NCBI RefSeq assembly: GCF_003112555.1 | Contig: NZ_BEWB01000014.1 | Coordinates: forward strand, 186,001-250,000 | Source: Streptomyces coelicoflavus | GTDB taxonomy: Bacteria > Actinomycetota > Actinomycetes > Streptomycetales > Streptomycetaceae | Direction: 5' to 3' | DNA length: 64,000 bases | Shown here: positions 8,722 through 16,820 of the stretch, in pieces | Numbering within the stretch: position 1 is the stretch's first letter | Layout: every line of letters begins with the position of its first letter | Position numbers and translations under genes: made by a program | Notes under the pieces: generated by a model | The model's input: the letters and a program-made list of their open reading frames with translations, nothing else | Told to the model about the DNA's origin: nothing | Databases searched by the model: none

Positions 8722-9589
8722 CAAGCGGAGCGCCGACCAGCGGCACTCGCGGCCCGAGAAGGAGCCCGGGGCCCTGCCCGGGTCCGAAGCGGGCGACACC
8801 ACCGCGGGCGACACCAAGTCCGCGCGGGAGCCCTCCCGTTCCGGCCGGCGCGGGCTTCCGCTCGCCCTCAACGCCGTGTCCGTCGCGCTCGGCATCGCCC
8901 TCTGGTGGGCCCTCGCGTCCGCAGGGTTCAAGCTGCCGACCCCGCCCGAGGTCGTCTCCCGGGCCGGCACGCTGATCAGCGACGGGACGCTCGCCGACGA
9001 CGCGCTGGCCAGCCTGACCCGGGTCCTCATCGGCTTCGCGCTGGGCACGGCCGTGGCCGTCCCGGTGGGCTTCCTGATGGGCTGGTACGGCATCCTGCGC
9101 GGACTGATCGAACCCTGGATCCAGTTCTTCCGCACCATCCCGCCGCTGGCGATCATCCCGCTCGCCGTGGTCGCCATGGGCATCGACGAGACACCGAAGA
9201 TCTTCGTCATCTTCCTCGCCGCGTTCCTGGCCTGCGTGATCTCCACCTTCCAGGGCGTGGTGAACGTCGACCGCACCCTGATCAACGCCGCCCGGGTCCT
9301 CGGCGCGGGCGACGCCACGATCTTCGCCCGCGTGGTGGTGCCGGCCTCCACCCCCTTCATCCTCGTCGGCATGCGGGTCGGCCTCGGCTCGGCCTGGGCG
9401 ACCCTGGTCGCCGCCGAGCTGATCGCCGCCCAGGAGGGCCTCGGCTACCGCATGCAGAACGCGCAGCTCTACTACGACCTCCCGACCATCTTCGTCGGGC
9501 TGATCTCGATCGGAATCCTCGGTCTCCTCATGGACCGCGTCCTCCTCCTCGCCGAACGCCGGCTCACCCGATGGCAGGAACGCCGATGA
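8708..9589 (+). CDS. ABC transporter permease, SsuC/TauC type
   Basis: 293 aa inner-membrane protein with a ~50-residue charged N-terminal extension, then about six membrane segments. The EAA loop contacting the ATPase is visible at INAARVLGAGDATIFARVVVPAS. The family (nitrate/sulfonate/taurine permeases) forms a homodimeric channel with an SsuB-type ATPase. It starts inside the ROK gene and its stop overlaps the ATPase start in ATGA (9586-9589), so the genes form one translationally coupled operon. Because a sulfatase and its activator follow, the imported compound is probably an organosulfate or sulfonate; this is inference. Confidence 0.85.
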   Translation: MSVLDKRSADQRHSRPEKEPGALPGSEAGDTTAGDTKSAREPSRSGRRGLPLALNAVSVALGIALWWALASAGFKLPTPPEVVSRAGTLISDGTLADDALASLTRVLIGFALGTAVAVPVGFLMGWYGILRGLIEPWIQFFRTIPPLAIIPLAVVAMGIDETPKIFVIFLAAFLACVISTFQGVVNVDRTLINAARVLGAGDATIFARVVVPASTPFILVGMRVGLGSAWATLVAAELIAAQEGLGYRMQNAQLYYDLPTIFVGLISIGILGLLMDRVLLLAERRLTRWQERR

Positions 9590-10398
9590 CCAGCACAGAA
9601 GCCAAGATCTCCGTCCAGCACGTCACCAAGACCTTCTCGCTGGGCCGGGAGACCTTCACCGCCCTCGACGACGTGTCCCTCGACATCGCGAACCACGAGT
9701 TCGTCACCGTCGTCGGCCCCTCCGGGTGCGGCAAGAGCACCCTGATGAACATCCTCGCCGGGCTCGAGACGCCCACGGCCGGCCGCGCCCTGGTGGACGG
9801 CGCCCCCGTCTCCGGCCCCGGCCCCGAGCGCGGCGTGATCTTCCAGCAGTACGCCCTCTTCCCCTGGCTGACCGTGCGGCAGAACGTCGAGTTCGGCCTG
9901 CGCACCACCGGCGTGCCCAAGGCGGAACGCCGCGCCAGGGCCGAGCACTTCATCGAACTCGTCGGCCTGGAACGCTTCGCCGACGCGCTCCCCAAGACCC
10001 TCTCCGGCGGCATGCGCCAGCGCTGCGCCATCGCCCGCGCCTACGCCGTCGACCCCTCGATCCTGCTGATGGACGAACCCTTCGGCGCCCTCGACGCGCT
10101 CACCCGGGTCAAACTCCAGGAGCAGCTGCTCAAGACCTGGAGCCAGGACAAGCGCACGGTCCTGTTCATCACCCACGACGTCGACGAGGCCGTGTTCCTG
10201 GCCAACCGGGTCGTCGTGATGGCCGCCCGCCCCGGACGCGTCTACGACGTCATCGACGTCGACCCGGCCATCGTGCGCGACGAGGCCTTCCGGCTCAGCC
10301 CCGAGTTCGCCGCACTGCGCAACCGCGTGTGGCACTCCGTCTACCACCAGGAAGGCCGCACCGCCGCCCTTTCCGGTTCCCACTCCTCCCCGTCATGA
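9586..10398 (+). CDS. ABC transporter ATPase, SsuB/TauB type
   Basis: 270 aa from ATG 9586, which overlaps the permease stop; an upstream in-frame ATG at 9571 is less likely. All nucleotide-binding motifs are present: Walker A GPSGCGKST, Q-loop FQQYALFPW, signature LSGGMRQR, Walker B ILLMDEPFGALD and the switch FITHDVDEA. It powers uptake by the adjacent permease and lipoprotein. It ends a few bases before the binding-protein gene. Sequence alone does not distinguish sulfonate, taurine, nitrate or other substrates. Confidence 0.9.
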   Translation: MTSTEAKISVQHVTKTFSLGRETFTALDDVSLDIANHEFVTVVGPSGCGKSTLMNILAGLETPTAGRALVDGAPVSGPGPERGVIFQQYALFPWLTVRQNVEFGLRTTGVPKAERRARAEHFIELVGLERFADALPKTLSGGMRQRCAIARAYAVDPSILLMDEPFGALDALTRVKLQEQLLKTWSQDKRTVLFITHDVDEAVFLANRVVVMAARPGRVYDVIDVDPAIVRDEAFRLSPEFAALRNRVWHSVYHQEGRTAALSGSHSSPS

Positions 10399-10418
10399 CC
10401 CGGAAGGGACCCACCGCC

Positions 10419-11420
10419 ATGACACCCTCCCTCACCCGCAGAACCCTCACCACCGCCCTCGCCGGCACGGCCGCCATGGCGCTCCTCGCCGCGTGCGGCG
10501 GCGGCTCGTCCTCCGGTGGATCCTCGGACAAGGTCCGCTTCGGCTACATCAACGACTTCAACGGCGCCAGCCTCATCGCCATCGCCGAGGCCAAGGGCCT
10601 GTGGAAGAAGCACGGGCTGTCGGCGGACGCCAAGGTCTTCACCAACGGGCCGCTCCAGATCCAGGCCCTCGGCACCAACAACCTCGACTTCGGCTACATA
10701 GGCCCCGGCGCCATGTGGCTCCCCGCCTCCGGCCAGGCGAAGGTCGTCGCCGTCAACACCCTCGGCAACTCCGACCGGGTCCTCGCCCAGCCGGGCATCA
10801 CCTCGATGCAGCAGCTCAAGGGCAAGACCGTCGCCGTGCCCGAGGGCACCTCCGGCGACATGATCCTCACCCTCGCCCTGGAGAAGGCCGGGATGACCAA
10901 GGACGACCTGAAGGTCGTCCCCATGGACCCCTCCACCATCGTCTCCGCCTTCTCGTCCGGGCAGGTCGACGGCGCCGGCTTCTGGTACCCGGCCGCGGCG
11001 ACGATCAAGAAGCAGGTTCCCGACCTGGTCGAGCTCGCCAAGAACACCGACTTCGAGCAGGACGTCTCCTTCCCCACCGCGTTCGTGGCGGGCAACAAGG
11101 TGGTGGCCGACCAGCCGGAGAAGACCAAGAAGGTCCTCGCCGTGCTGCGCGAGGCCATGACGTTCCGCTCCGAGCACACCGACGAGGCGATCGAACTCAC
11201 CGCCGCCAAGCTGAAGATCCCCGTCGACCAGGTGAAGGCGGACGCCGCCAACAACAAGGTGCTCGGCGTCGAGGAACTGGACAAGCTGACCGAGGACGGC
11301 ACCGTCGTCAAGTGGCTGAAGGGCATGAACGACTACTTCGTCGACGCCGGCAAGCTGGAGAAGCCCGTCGACCCGAAGACCTACTACACCGGTGACCTCT
11401 TCACGGGAGCGGGCAAGTGA
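10419..11420 (+). CDS. ABC transporter substrate-binding lipoprotein, SsuA/NMT1-like
   Basis: 333 aa. Start ATG 10419 is preferred because GGAAGGGA precedes it; ATG 10395 is also in frame. Signal peptide with Arg pair and lipobox LLAAC, so the mature protein is lipid-anchored to the outer face of the membrane. The body is a type-2 periplasmic-binding fold of the NMT1/SsuA group: FGYINDFNGASLIAIAEAKGLW, NNLDFGYIGPGAM, LKGKTVAVPEGTSGDM, SGQVDGAGFWYP. It captures the substrate for the preceding permease/ATPase. Its stop overlaps the sulfatase GTG start by four bases. The ligand is unknown; a sulfated small molecule is inferred from the downstream genes. Confidence 0.87.
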   Translation: MTPSLTRRTLTTALAGTAAMALLAACGGGSSSGGSSDKVRFGYINDFNGASLIAIAEAKGLWKKHGLSADAKVFTNGPLQIQALGTNNLDFGYIGPGAMWLPASGQAKVVAVNTLGNSDRVLAQPGITSMQQLKGKTVAVPEGTSGDMILTLALEKAGMTKDDLKVVPMDPSTIVSAFSSGQVDGAGFWYPAAATIKKQVPDLVELAKNTDFEQDVSFPTAFVAGNKVVADQPEKTKKVLAVLREAMTFRSEHTDEAIELTAAKLKIPVDQVKADAANNKVLGVEELDKLTEDGTVVKWLKGMNDYFVDAGKLEKPVDPKTYYTGDLFTGAGK

Positions 11421-12961
11421 CCCAAGCGAACCAGCCCGGCGCCGGTCCCGGCACCACCCGGCCCGGCACGCCCGGGAAGAACATCCTCTTCCTCATGACC
11501 GACCAGCACCGCACGGACACGCTCGGCGCCTACGGCAACCCGCTGGCCCACACCCCCGCACTCGACGAACTGGCCGCCACGGGAACCCGTTTCGACCGCT
11601 GGTACACCCCCACCGCGATCTGCACCCCGGCCCGCGCCAGTCTCCTGACCGGGCAGGCACCCTTCCGGCACAAGCTCCTCGCCAACCACGAACGCAACGT
11701 CGGCTACCTCGAGGACCTGGCCGAGGACCAGTTCGCCTTCTCCCGCGCACTGCGCGAACACGGCTACAACTGCGGCCTGTTCGGCAAATGGCACACCGGC
11801 AACCGGCGCAACGCGGCCGACTACGGCTTCGACGGCCCCGACCTGCCCGGCTGGCACAACCCCGTCGACCACCCCGACTACCTCGCCTACCTCGACGAGC
11901 GCGGACTGCCCCCGTACGAGATCAGCGACCGCGTCCGCGGCACCCTGCCCAACGGCGGCCCCGGGAATCTGCTCGCCGCACGGCTCCACCAGCCCGTCGA
12001 GGCCACCTTCGAGCACTACCTGGCCACCCGCGCCATCGAGCAGCTGGAGCGGTACGCCGCCGACGTCCACGAGCGCGACCAGCCCTTCTTCCTGGCCCTG
12101 CACTTCTTCGGACCGCACCTGCCGTACATCCTCCCGGACGAGTACTTCGACCTGGTCGACCCGGCCGACGTCCAGCTGCCGAGATCGGTGTCCGAGACCT
12201 TCGAGGGCAAACCCCCCGTGCAGCGCAACTACAGCGCGCACTGGACCTTCGACACCATGCCCATCGAGACGACCCGCAAGCTCATCGCCGTCTACTGGGG
12301 CTACGTGGCCCTCATCGACAAGCAGATCGGCCGGGTCATGGACGCCATGGAACGCCTCGGCCTCGTGGACGACACCGCGGTGTTCTTCACCTGCGACCAC
12401 GGAGAGTTCACCGGCTCCCACCGGCTGCACGACAAAGGCCCCGCGATGTACGAGGACATCTACCGCACACCCGGGCTGCTACGCGTCCCCGGCGCGCCCG
12501 GAGGCCAGGTGCGCGACGAGTTCGTCAGCCTCCTCGACTGCACCGCGACCATCCTCGAACTGGCGGGCCTCGACCCGAAACCCGCCGTCGACTCACGCAG
12601 CCTGCTGCCGCTGGTGCGGGGCGAGCAGGTCGAGTGGGACGAGGACATCGTCTGCGAGTTCCACGGCCACCACTTCCCCTACCCGCAACGCATGCTGCGC
12701 GAGGACCGGTACAAACTCGTCGTCAACCCCGACTCCGTCAACGAGCTGTACGACCTGCACACCGACCCGGACGAACTCCAGAACGTGTACGCCCACCCCG
12801 AGCAGGCGGAGGTCCGCGGCCGCATGATGCGCCGGCTGTACGACGTACTGCGCGAGCGCGGCGACAACTTCTACCACTGGATGACATCGATGTACGACGT
12901 CGGCGAGGTGGGCCACGACCCGACCCTGAGCGGGCTCGACGAGTCCACGTACAAGGCCTGA
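11417..12961 (+). CDS. Formylglycine-dependent (type I) sulfatase
   Basis: 514 aa. It hydrolyses a sulfate ester to an alcohol or phenol plus sulfate. The sulfatase signature CTPAR at residues 69-73 gives Cys69 as the residue oxidised to formylglycine. Metal and sulfate ligands are visible in FLMTDQHRTDTLG, FGKWHTG and CDHGEFTGSH. No signal peptide is seen (the N-terminus is MTQANQPGAGPG), so it acts in the cytoplasm on an imported substrate, in line with its place after an ABC importer. The start GTG overlaps the binding-protein stop (GTGA). The gene for the activating enzyme follows 32 bases downstream. Overall shape recalls choline-sulfatase/phosphonate monoester hydrolase-like members; the exact substrate is not predictable. 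Confidence 0.9.
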   Translation: MTQANQPGAGPGTTRPGTPGKNILFLMTDQHRTDTLGAYGNPLAHTPALDELAATGTRFDRWYTPTAICTPARASLLTGQAPFRHKLLANHERNVGYLEDLAEDQFAFSRALREHGYNCGLFGKWHTGNRRNAADYGFDGPDLPGWHNPVDHPDYLAYLDERGLPPYEISDRVRGTLPNGGPGNLLAARLHQPVEATFEHYLATRAIEQLERYAADVHERDQPFFLALHFFGPHLPYILPDEYFDLVDPADVQLPRSVSETFEGKPPVQRNYSAHWTFDTMPIETTRKLIAVYWGYVALIDKQIGRVMDAMERLGLVDDTAVFFTCDHGEFTGSHRLHDKGPAMYEDIYRTPGLLRVPGAPGGQVRDEFVSLLDCTATILELAGLDPKPAVDSRSLLPLVRGEQVEWDEDIVCEFHGHHFPYPQRMLREDRYKLVVNPDSVNELYDLHTDPDELQNVYAHPEQAEVRGRMMRRLYDVLRERGDNFYHWMTSMYDVGEVGHDPTLSGLDESTYKA

Positions 12962-12993
12962 CACCGGCAAGTCCGCAGCCCGATCGAGGAACC

Positions 12994-13971
12994 ATGACCC
13001 GCGCCCACCGTCCGTGCTGCACCCCCGCGGCAGCACCCGCCACCGTAGACACCACGCACCTTCCGGCACCGGGGTCCGCCACCGGGCCGCGCTCCACCCG
13101 TGGTCAAGTGCGCCTGCCGGGCGGTGGGTTCGCGATGGGGGACGCCTTCGGCGAGGGATATCCGGCCGACGGCGAGACCCCCGTGCACGCGGTGCGTCTG
13201 AAACCCTTCCACATCGACGAGACGGCCGTCACCAACGCCCGGTTCGCCGCCTTCGTCAAAGCGACGGGCCACGTGACCGACGCCGAACGCTTCGGCTCCT
13301 CGGCGGTATTCCACCTCGTGGTCGCCGCCCCCGGCGCCGACGTCCTCGGCAACGCCGCCGGTGCCCCCTGGTGGATCAACGTCCGGGGCGCCCACTGGCG
13401 TCGTCCCGAGGGCGCCCGTTCCGACATCACCGGCCGGCAGAACCACCCCGTCGTCCACGTCTCCTGGAACGACGCCACCGCCTACGCCCGGTGGGCCGGC
13501 AAGCGCCTGCCCACCGAGGCCGAGTGGGAGTACGCGGCCCGCGGGGGACTGGCCGGCCGCCGCTACGCCTGGGGCGACGAACTGACCCCCGGCGGCCGGT
13601 GGCGCTGCAACATCTGGCAGGGCCGCTTCCCCCACGTCAACACGGCCGAGGACGGCCACCTCACCACCGCACCGGTCAAGTCCTACCGCCCCAACGGCCA
13701 CGGGCTGTGGAACACCGCGGGCAACGTGTGGGAATGGTGCGCCGACTGGTTCTCACCCACCTACTACGCCGACTCGCCGACCACGGACCCGCGCGGCCCC
13801 GCGACCGGGACCACCCGGGTCCTGCGCGGCGGCTCCTACCTGTGCCACGACTCCTACTGCAACCGCTACCGGGTCGCCGCCCGCTCCTCCAACACCCCGG
13901 ACTCCTCGTCCGGCAACCTCGGCTTCCGCTGCGCCAACGACGAGGAGGACGCCGACCTCAGCGCTGGGTGA
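12994..13971 (+). CDS. Formylglycine-generating enzyme (FGE, SUMF1 family)
   Basis: 325 aa, start ATG 12994 after GAGGA. It oxidises the sulfatase active-site cysteine to formylglycine using O2 and copper. Cys284 and Cys289 in SYLCHDSYCNRYR match the copper/redox cysteines of the characterised S. coelicolor enzyme, and the flanking core (GFAMGDAFGEGYPADGETP, RLPTEAEWEYAARGG, NTAGNVWEWCADWFSP, GNLGFRCAND) is close to identical to that protein as I remember it. An N-terminal stretch with an extra CC pair (residues 8-9) is poorly conserved. It is placed directly behind a sulfatase, its client. The last codons lie inside the 829-bp repeat and overlap the end of the convergent phosphodiesterase gene by 14 bases. 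Confidence 0.95.
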   Translation: MTRAHRPCCTPAAAPATVDTTHLPAPGSATGPRSTRGQVRLPGGGFAMGDAFGEGYPADGETPVHAVRLKPFHIDETAVTNARFAAFVKATGHVTDAERFGSSAVFHLVVAAPGADVLGNAAGAPWWINVRGAHWRRPEGARSDITGRQNHPVVHVSWNDATAYARWAGKRLPTEAEWEYAARGGLAGRRYAWGDELTPGGRWRCNIWQGRFPHVNTAEDGHLTTAPVKSYRPNGHGLWNTAGNVWEWCADWFSPTYYADSPTTDPRGPATGTTRVLRGGSYLCHDSYCNRYRVAARSSNTPDSSSGNLGFRCANDEEDADLSAG

Positions 13972-14815
13972 GTGTCTGGGGGTAGTCGGTGATGATGCCG
14001 TCGACGCCGAGGTTGGTCATTTTGCGGATGGCGCCGGGTTCGTCGACGGTCCAGACGTTGGTGGTCATGCCGAGTTGGTGGATGCGGTCGACGAGGGTCT
14101 GGTCGGTGACGGTGTGCTGGGGGTTGATCTGGTCGGCCCATTGGCTGAGTTCGACGAGTTCGGTGTCGGTGGGGCGGTCGGCGTCGAGGATGCCGATGGG
14201 GATGTCGGGCTGGGCGGTGTGGAAGGTGTGGGCGTCGTCGGTCTGGAAGGACTGGACGGCCAGTCGGTTCCGGGTGAGGGCTTTGTGGAGGTAGTGGGGT
14301 TTGGCGCGCAGGGCGTCGGCGAGGTCGGTGGCGATGGTGGTGCCGTACTGGCTGCAGGGGCTGATTTCGGCGAGGAGTCCGGTGCGGGTGTGCTGGATGT
14401 GGCGGATGACGTCGTCGACGGTGATGATGCGTTCGTCTGCGTAGTCGTCGTGGAACCAGGTTCCGGCGTCGAGGCGGCGCAGTTCGTTCCAGGTGAAGTC
14501 GGAGACGCGGTAGCGGGGGCGGTCGGGGTAGAGGTCTTCGATGTTGGTGGTGCGTTCCATGGTGCAGTCGTGGAAGTTGACGAGTTTGCCGTCCTTGGTG
14601 CGTTGGACGTCGATTTCGACGTAGTCGGCGCGTTGGTGGACGGCGAGGTCGATGGCGGCGGCGGTGTTTTCGGGTGCCATGCCGGAGGAGCCGCGGTGGG
14701 CGATGGCGTCGGGTCCGTCGGTCGCGGCCCGCGCGGACGTCGACGTCATCGCCAACGCCAGCCCACTCAGCAACGCCACCACGACACCGGTGCGCCTCTT
14801 GCTCGCAAGCTTCAC
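13958..14815 (-). CDS. Secreted glycerophosphodiester phosphodiesterase, copy A
   Basis: 285 aa, GTG start at 14815 with GGGAGG upstream. It cleaves glycerophosphodiesters to glycerol-3-phosphate and an alcohol, supplying phosphate and carbon outside the cell. Sec signal ending in SARA (VVVALLSGLALAMTSTSARAATD). Catalytic GDPD motifs: AHRGSSGMAPENT, the metal ligands in VEIDVQRTKDG and the general-acid His in NFHDCTMERTTN. A 98.8% identical copy lies at 25536-26396. Codon use is unusual for this DNA: Glu is nearly always GAA, with AAA and CAA frequent. S. coelicolor has a comparable glpQ-type gene near its FGE gene (memory); no PHO box was recognised upstream here. Confidence 0.92.
   Translation of the reverse strand: MKLASKRRTGVVVALLSGLALAMTSTSARAATDGPDAIAHRGSSGMAPENTAAAIDLAVHQRADYVEIDVQRTKDGKLVNFHDCTMERTTNIEDLYPDRPRYRVSDFTWNELRRLDAGTWFHDDYADERIITVDDVIRHIQHTRTGLLAEISPCSQYGTTIATDLADALRAKPHYLHKALTRNRLAVQSFQTDDAHTFHTAQPDIPIGILDADRPTDTELVELSQWADQINPQHTVTDQTLVDRIHQLGMTTNVWTVDEPGAIRKMTNLGVDGIITDYPQTLTQR
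13962..14790. repeat. 829-bp direct repeat, left copy
   Basis: Identical to 25543-26371 except for 10 single-base differences, with no gaps (offset exactly 11581). It spans the GDPD coding region from its last codons to the middle of the signal peptide, and nothing outside the gene. Both copies lie in the same orientation, so recombination between them could delete the 11.6 kb in between. Confidence 0.97.
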
Positions 14816-14982
14816 TTGAGCCTCCCGTGCTCGAACGACTCCCTGGAGGCTCCCGGACCGCGGTTACGGGAACCCTGCCACGGACTGGCGGGGCCGGGAT
14901 GGGCCGGTAGAGCGGAGCGTCGAACCGGTCATCGGAGGAGGAGGGGCCGATTGCGCGCAATCAGCCCCTCCCGCCCCGCCTT

Positions 14983-15186
14983 TCACCTGCCGACGATGCC
15001 CTGGGGCAGGAGCGACTGCGGGGAGGTGGCCGGATGCCCCACCTCCAGCGATCCGAGGAGACCGTCGAGGAGCCGGCCACCGGGAACGCCGGCGGACGGG
15101 TTGGGCACGGGAGCCGCCTCGGCGACGGGGGCGGAGACCAGCAGAGCGGTGGCCATGACGGAGACACAGGCGAGCTTCTTGATCAT
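14983..15186 (-). CDS. Small secreted protein, unknown function
   Basis: 67 aa from ATG 15186 (MIKKLACVSVMATALLV). A textbook Sec signal peptide ends in VAEA/AP near residue 25, leaving a ~42-residue mature peptide with Pro, Gly and Leu (LLDGLLGSLEVGHPA) and no cysteine. It resembles the many short exported proteins of Streptomyces such as chaplin-like or developmental peptides, but lacks a chaplin domain. The ribosome site (GGGACGG) is modest. It sits alone between the phosphodiesterase and methyltransferase genes, with a short tandem repeat in the upstream gap. I do not recognise a family. Confidence 0.6.
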   Translation of the reverse strand: MIKKLACVSVMATALLVSAPVAEAAPVPNPSAGVPGGRLLDGLLGSLEVGHPATSPQSLLPQGIVGR

Positions 15187-15252
15187 GTCCGTCCCAACGA
15201 AGGGAGGGCGTCGGGGAAACGCCAACTGTGGGCCGACTGGACCAGTCGGGTT

Positions 15253-15280
15253 CACCCCGCACCCCGCACCCCGCATCCCG
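15253..15280. repeat. Four tandem 7-bp units (CACCCCG)
   Basis: Three perfect CACCCCG units and one CATCCCG, with further scattered CACCCCG copies up to 15315. The array lies 67-94 bases upstream of the small secreted protein gene. It may simply be a slippage product; no function can be shown. Confidence 0.6.
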
Positions 15281-15327
15281 AACATGGCACCCCGCACCCC
15301 CAACACGGCACCCCGGGAGAAGCCCGC

Positions 15328-16188
15328 TCACTCCGCCCCGCGCGGCCAGACGAACACCTCGGTACCGGGCCGGCGTTCGGAGAAGCGGACCGACGGCGAA
15401 ACCTCCCTCAGCAGCCGGCGCAGGTCCGCCTCGAAGGCGGGGAGCCGGTCGCCGAACAGGTGCGGAGCCGAGAACGACATCGAGAACACGCCCGCGACGA
15501 CGTCGTCGCAGGTGCGCACCATCGCCTGCCCACCGGGCACGACATGGCGGTACGGGCCGGCGAACCCCGCCCCGGCCAGGATCGCGTGCTCACCGGCGGG
15601 CGTGCCGCACGGCAGCAGCCCCCGGCCGGCCCGGCGGACCGGTCCCAGATACCGTCTGACGAGCGCGTCGATCGCCGCACGCGGGACCGGGGGATGAGGC
15701 AGCTCGTCGACGGTCCGGCTCTCACCCTTGAGGTCGGAGATGTGCACCAGCGCCCCACCGGGCCTGAGCATGCGCCGTACGGTCGCCGCCACCCGCTCGC
15801 GGTCCATCCAGTGGAACGACTGGGCGAGGGTCGCGACGGTGAAGTCGCCGAGCCCCGCGGGCAGTTCCTCGGCCCGCGCCCGCACCCACCGCACCTTCTC
15901 CGTCACCTCCAGCTCGGCGGCCCCGCGCGCCGCCTCCGCGAGCATCGCCGCGTCCGGATCGACCCCGACCACCTCGTCGAAGAGCCCCGCCAGACGCAGC
16001 GCCACCGTCCCCGGCCCGCACCCCAGGTCGATGAGCCGGCCCCGGCCGTCCAGCGCCAGCACCTGGGCGAGTACGTGGGCCAGACCGGGCGCGTACGGGA
16101 GCCGCCCGCGCCGGTAGAAGGGCGCGGTACCGGAGAACAGCGTCTCGTCCCACTCCCGGCCGCCGTCTCCCATGACCACCCGCCGCAT
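15328..16188 (-). CDS. SAM-dependent class I methyltransferase
   Basis: About 286 aa (start ATG 16188; ATG 16173, five codons on, is equally possible). The SAM-binding glycine loop LIDLGCGPGTVALRLAG is near residues 52-68, followed by EVVGVDPDAAMLAEA (motif II) and LAQSFHWMDRERVAATVRRMLRPGG. That arrangement is the Methyltransf_11/ubiquinone-type fold; small-molecule substrate, cytoplasmic. A related domain organisation is common in Streptomyces secondary metabolism, but no biosynthetic genes are adjacent. It is divergent from the DUF6083 gene. Substrate unknown. Confidence 0.8.
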   Translation of the reverse strand: MRRVVMGDGGREWDETLFSGTAPFYRRGRLPYAPGLAHVLAQVLALDGRGRLIDLGCGPGTVALRLAGLFDEVVGVDPDAAMLAEAARGAAELEVTEKVRWVRARAEELPAGLGDFTVATLAQSFHWMDRERVAATVRRMLRPGGALVHISDLKGESRTVDELPHPPVPRAAIDALVRRYLGPVRRAGRGLLPCGTPAGEHAILAGAGFAGPYRHVVPGGQAMVRTCDDVVAGVFSMSFSAPHLFGDRLPAFEADLRRLLREVSPSVRFSERRPGTEVFVWPRGAE

Positions 16189-16295
16189 CCCCGGTCCCGT
16201 ACGTGTCCCCACCGAGCCCCATGATCCCACCGTGCAGCCGGTGCGCCCGCCCTGCGCCCTGCCCGGCCCGCGCGCGGTCCTACACACTCACAGGC

Positions 16296-16784
16296 ATGGG
16301 GGACACCCACGAAGCGAACCTCTTCCCGGTGCCGGGCCCGGACGGACACCGGCAGCCGGCCCCTGACGCACCCCGGCCCTGGGAGAGCATGGACCGGCGG
16401 CAGGCCGTCCGCGACGGCGCCACTGGACCGGAGCCGCCGGCCCGCCCCGTCTGCCCGCACTGCGGCCTGCCCGGAGAACGCCGCCCCACCTACACCGGCC
16501 AGCACGTCCTGCTCGAACCCCTGCTCACCGTGCCCGCCCACCTCGTCCCCGGCGGACACCGCTGGCATGTCGACCCGGGCGGGCAGGCCTGGAACGGCGG
16601 CCTGGACGAGCCCCTGCCCGGCGCCACCTGCCGCGTCCCCCACCAGCTCACCTGCCCCGGCCTGTCCCTGGACGAGATCAGACCGTGGCGGTGGCTGGAC
16701 GCGGTGCGCGAGGAGAACGCCCGGCGGGCGCTGCGGCGGACGGACGGCACGGACCGCCCGGAGGCGTTGCCCGACGCCGGATGA
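16296..16784 (+). CDS. DUF6083-like hypothetical protein
   Basis: 162 aa from ATG 16296. It contains a CPHCGLPGERRPT zinc-knuckle-like motif (residues ~52-64) and, after it, VPAHLVPGGHRWHVDPGGQAWNGG and CRVPHQLTCPG, a pattern seen in the actinobacterial DUF6083 family. No signal peptide or membrane segment. Function unknown; the paired Cys/His residues suggest metal binding. It ends 37 bases before the stop of the convergent LacI gene. Assignment to DUF6083 is by motif memory. Confidence 0.6.
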   Translation: MGDTHEANLFPVPGPDGHRQPAPDAPRPWESMDRRQAVRDGATGPEPPARPVCPHCGLPGERRPTYTGQHVLLEPLLTVPAHLVPGGHRWHVDPGGQAWNGGLDEPLPGATCRVPHQLTCPGLSLDEIRPWRWLDAVREENARRALRRTDGTDRPEALPDAG

Positions 16785-16820
16785 GCGCCCGGCCACGGTC
16801 GGTCGTTTGTGTGTGGGGGC

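Noticed and set aside
14816..14982. PHO box for the phosphodiesterase copy A
   Set aside because: No GTTCACC-like direct repeats were found on the coding strand upstream of the start.
15253..15315. CACCCCG repeats as a CRISPR-like or regulatory array
   Set aside because: The units are 7 bp with no spacers, and the later ones are irregular; simple slippage repeat.
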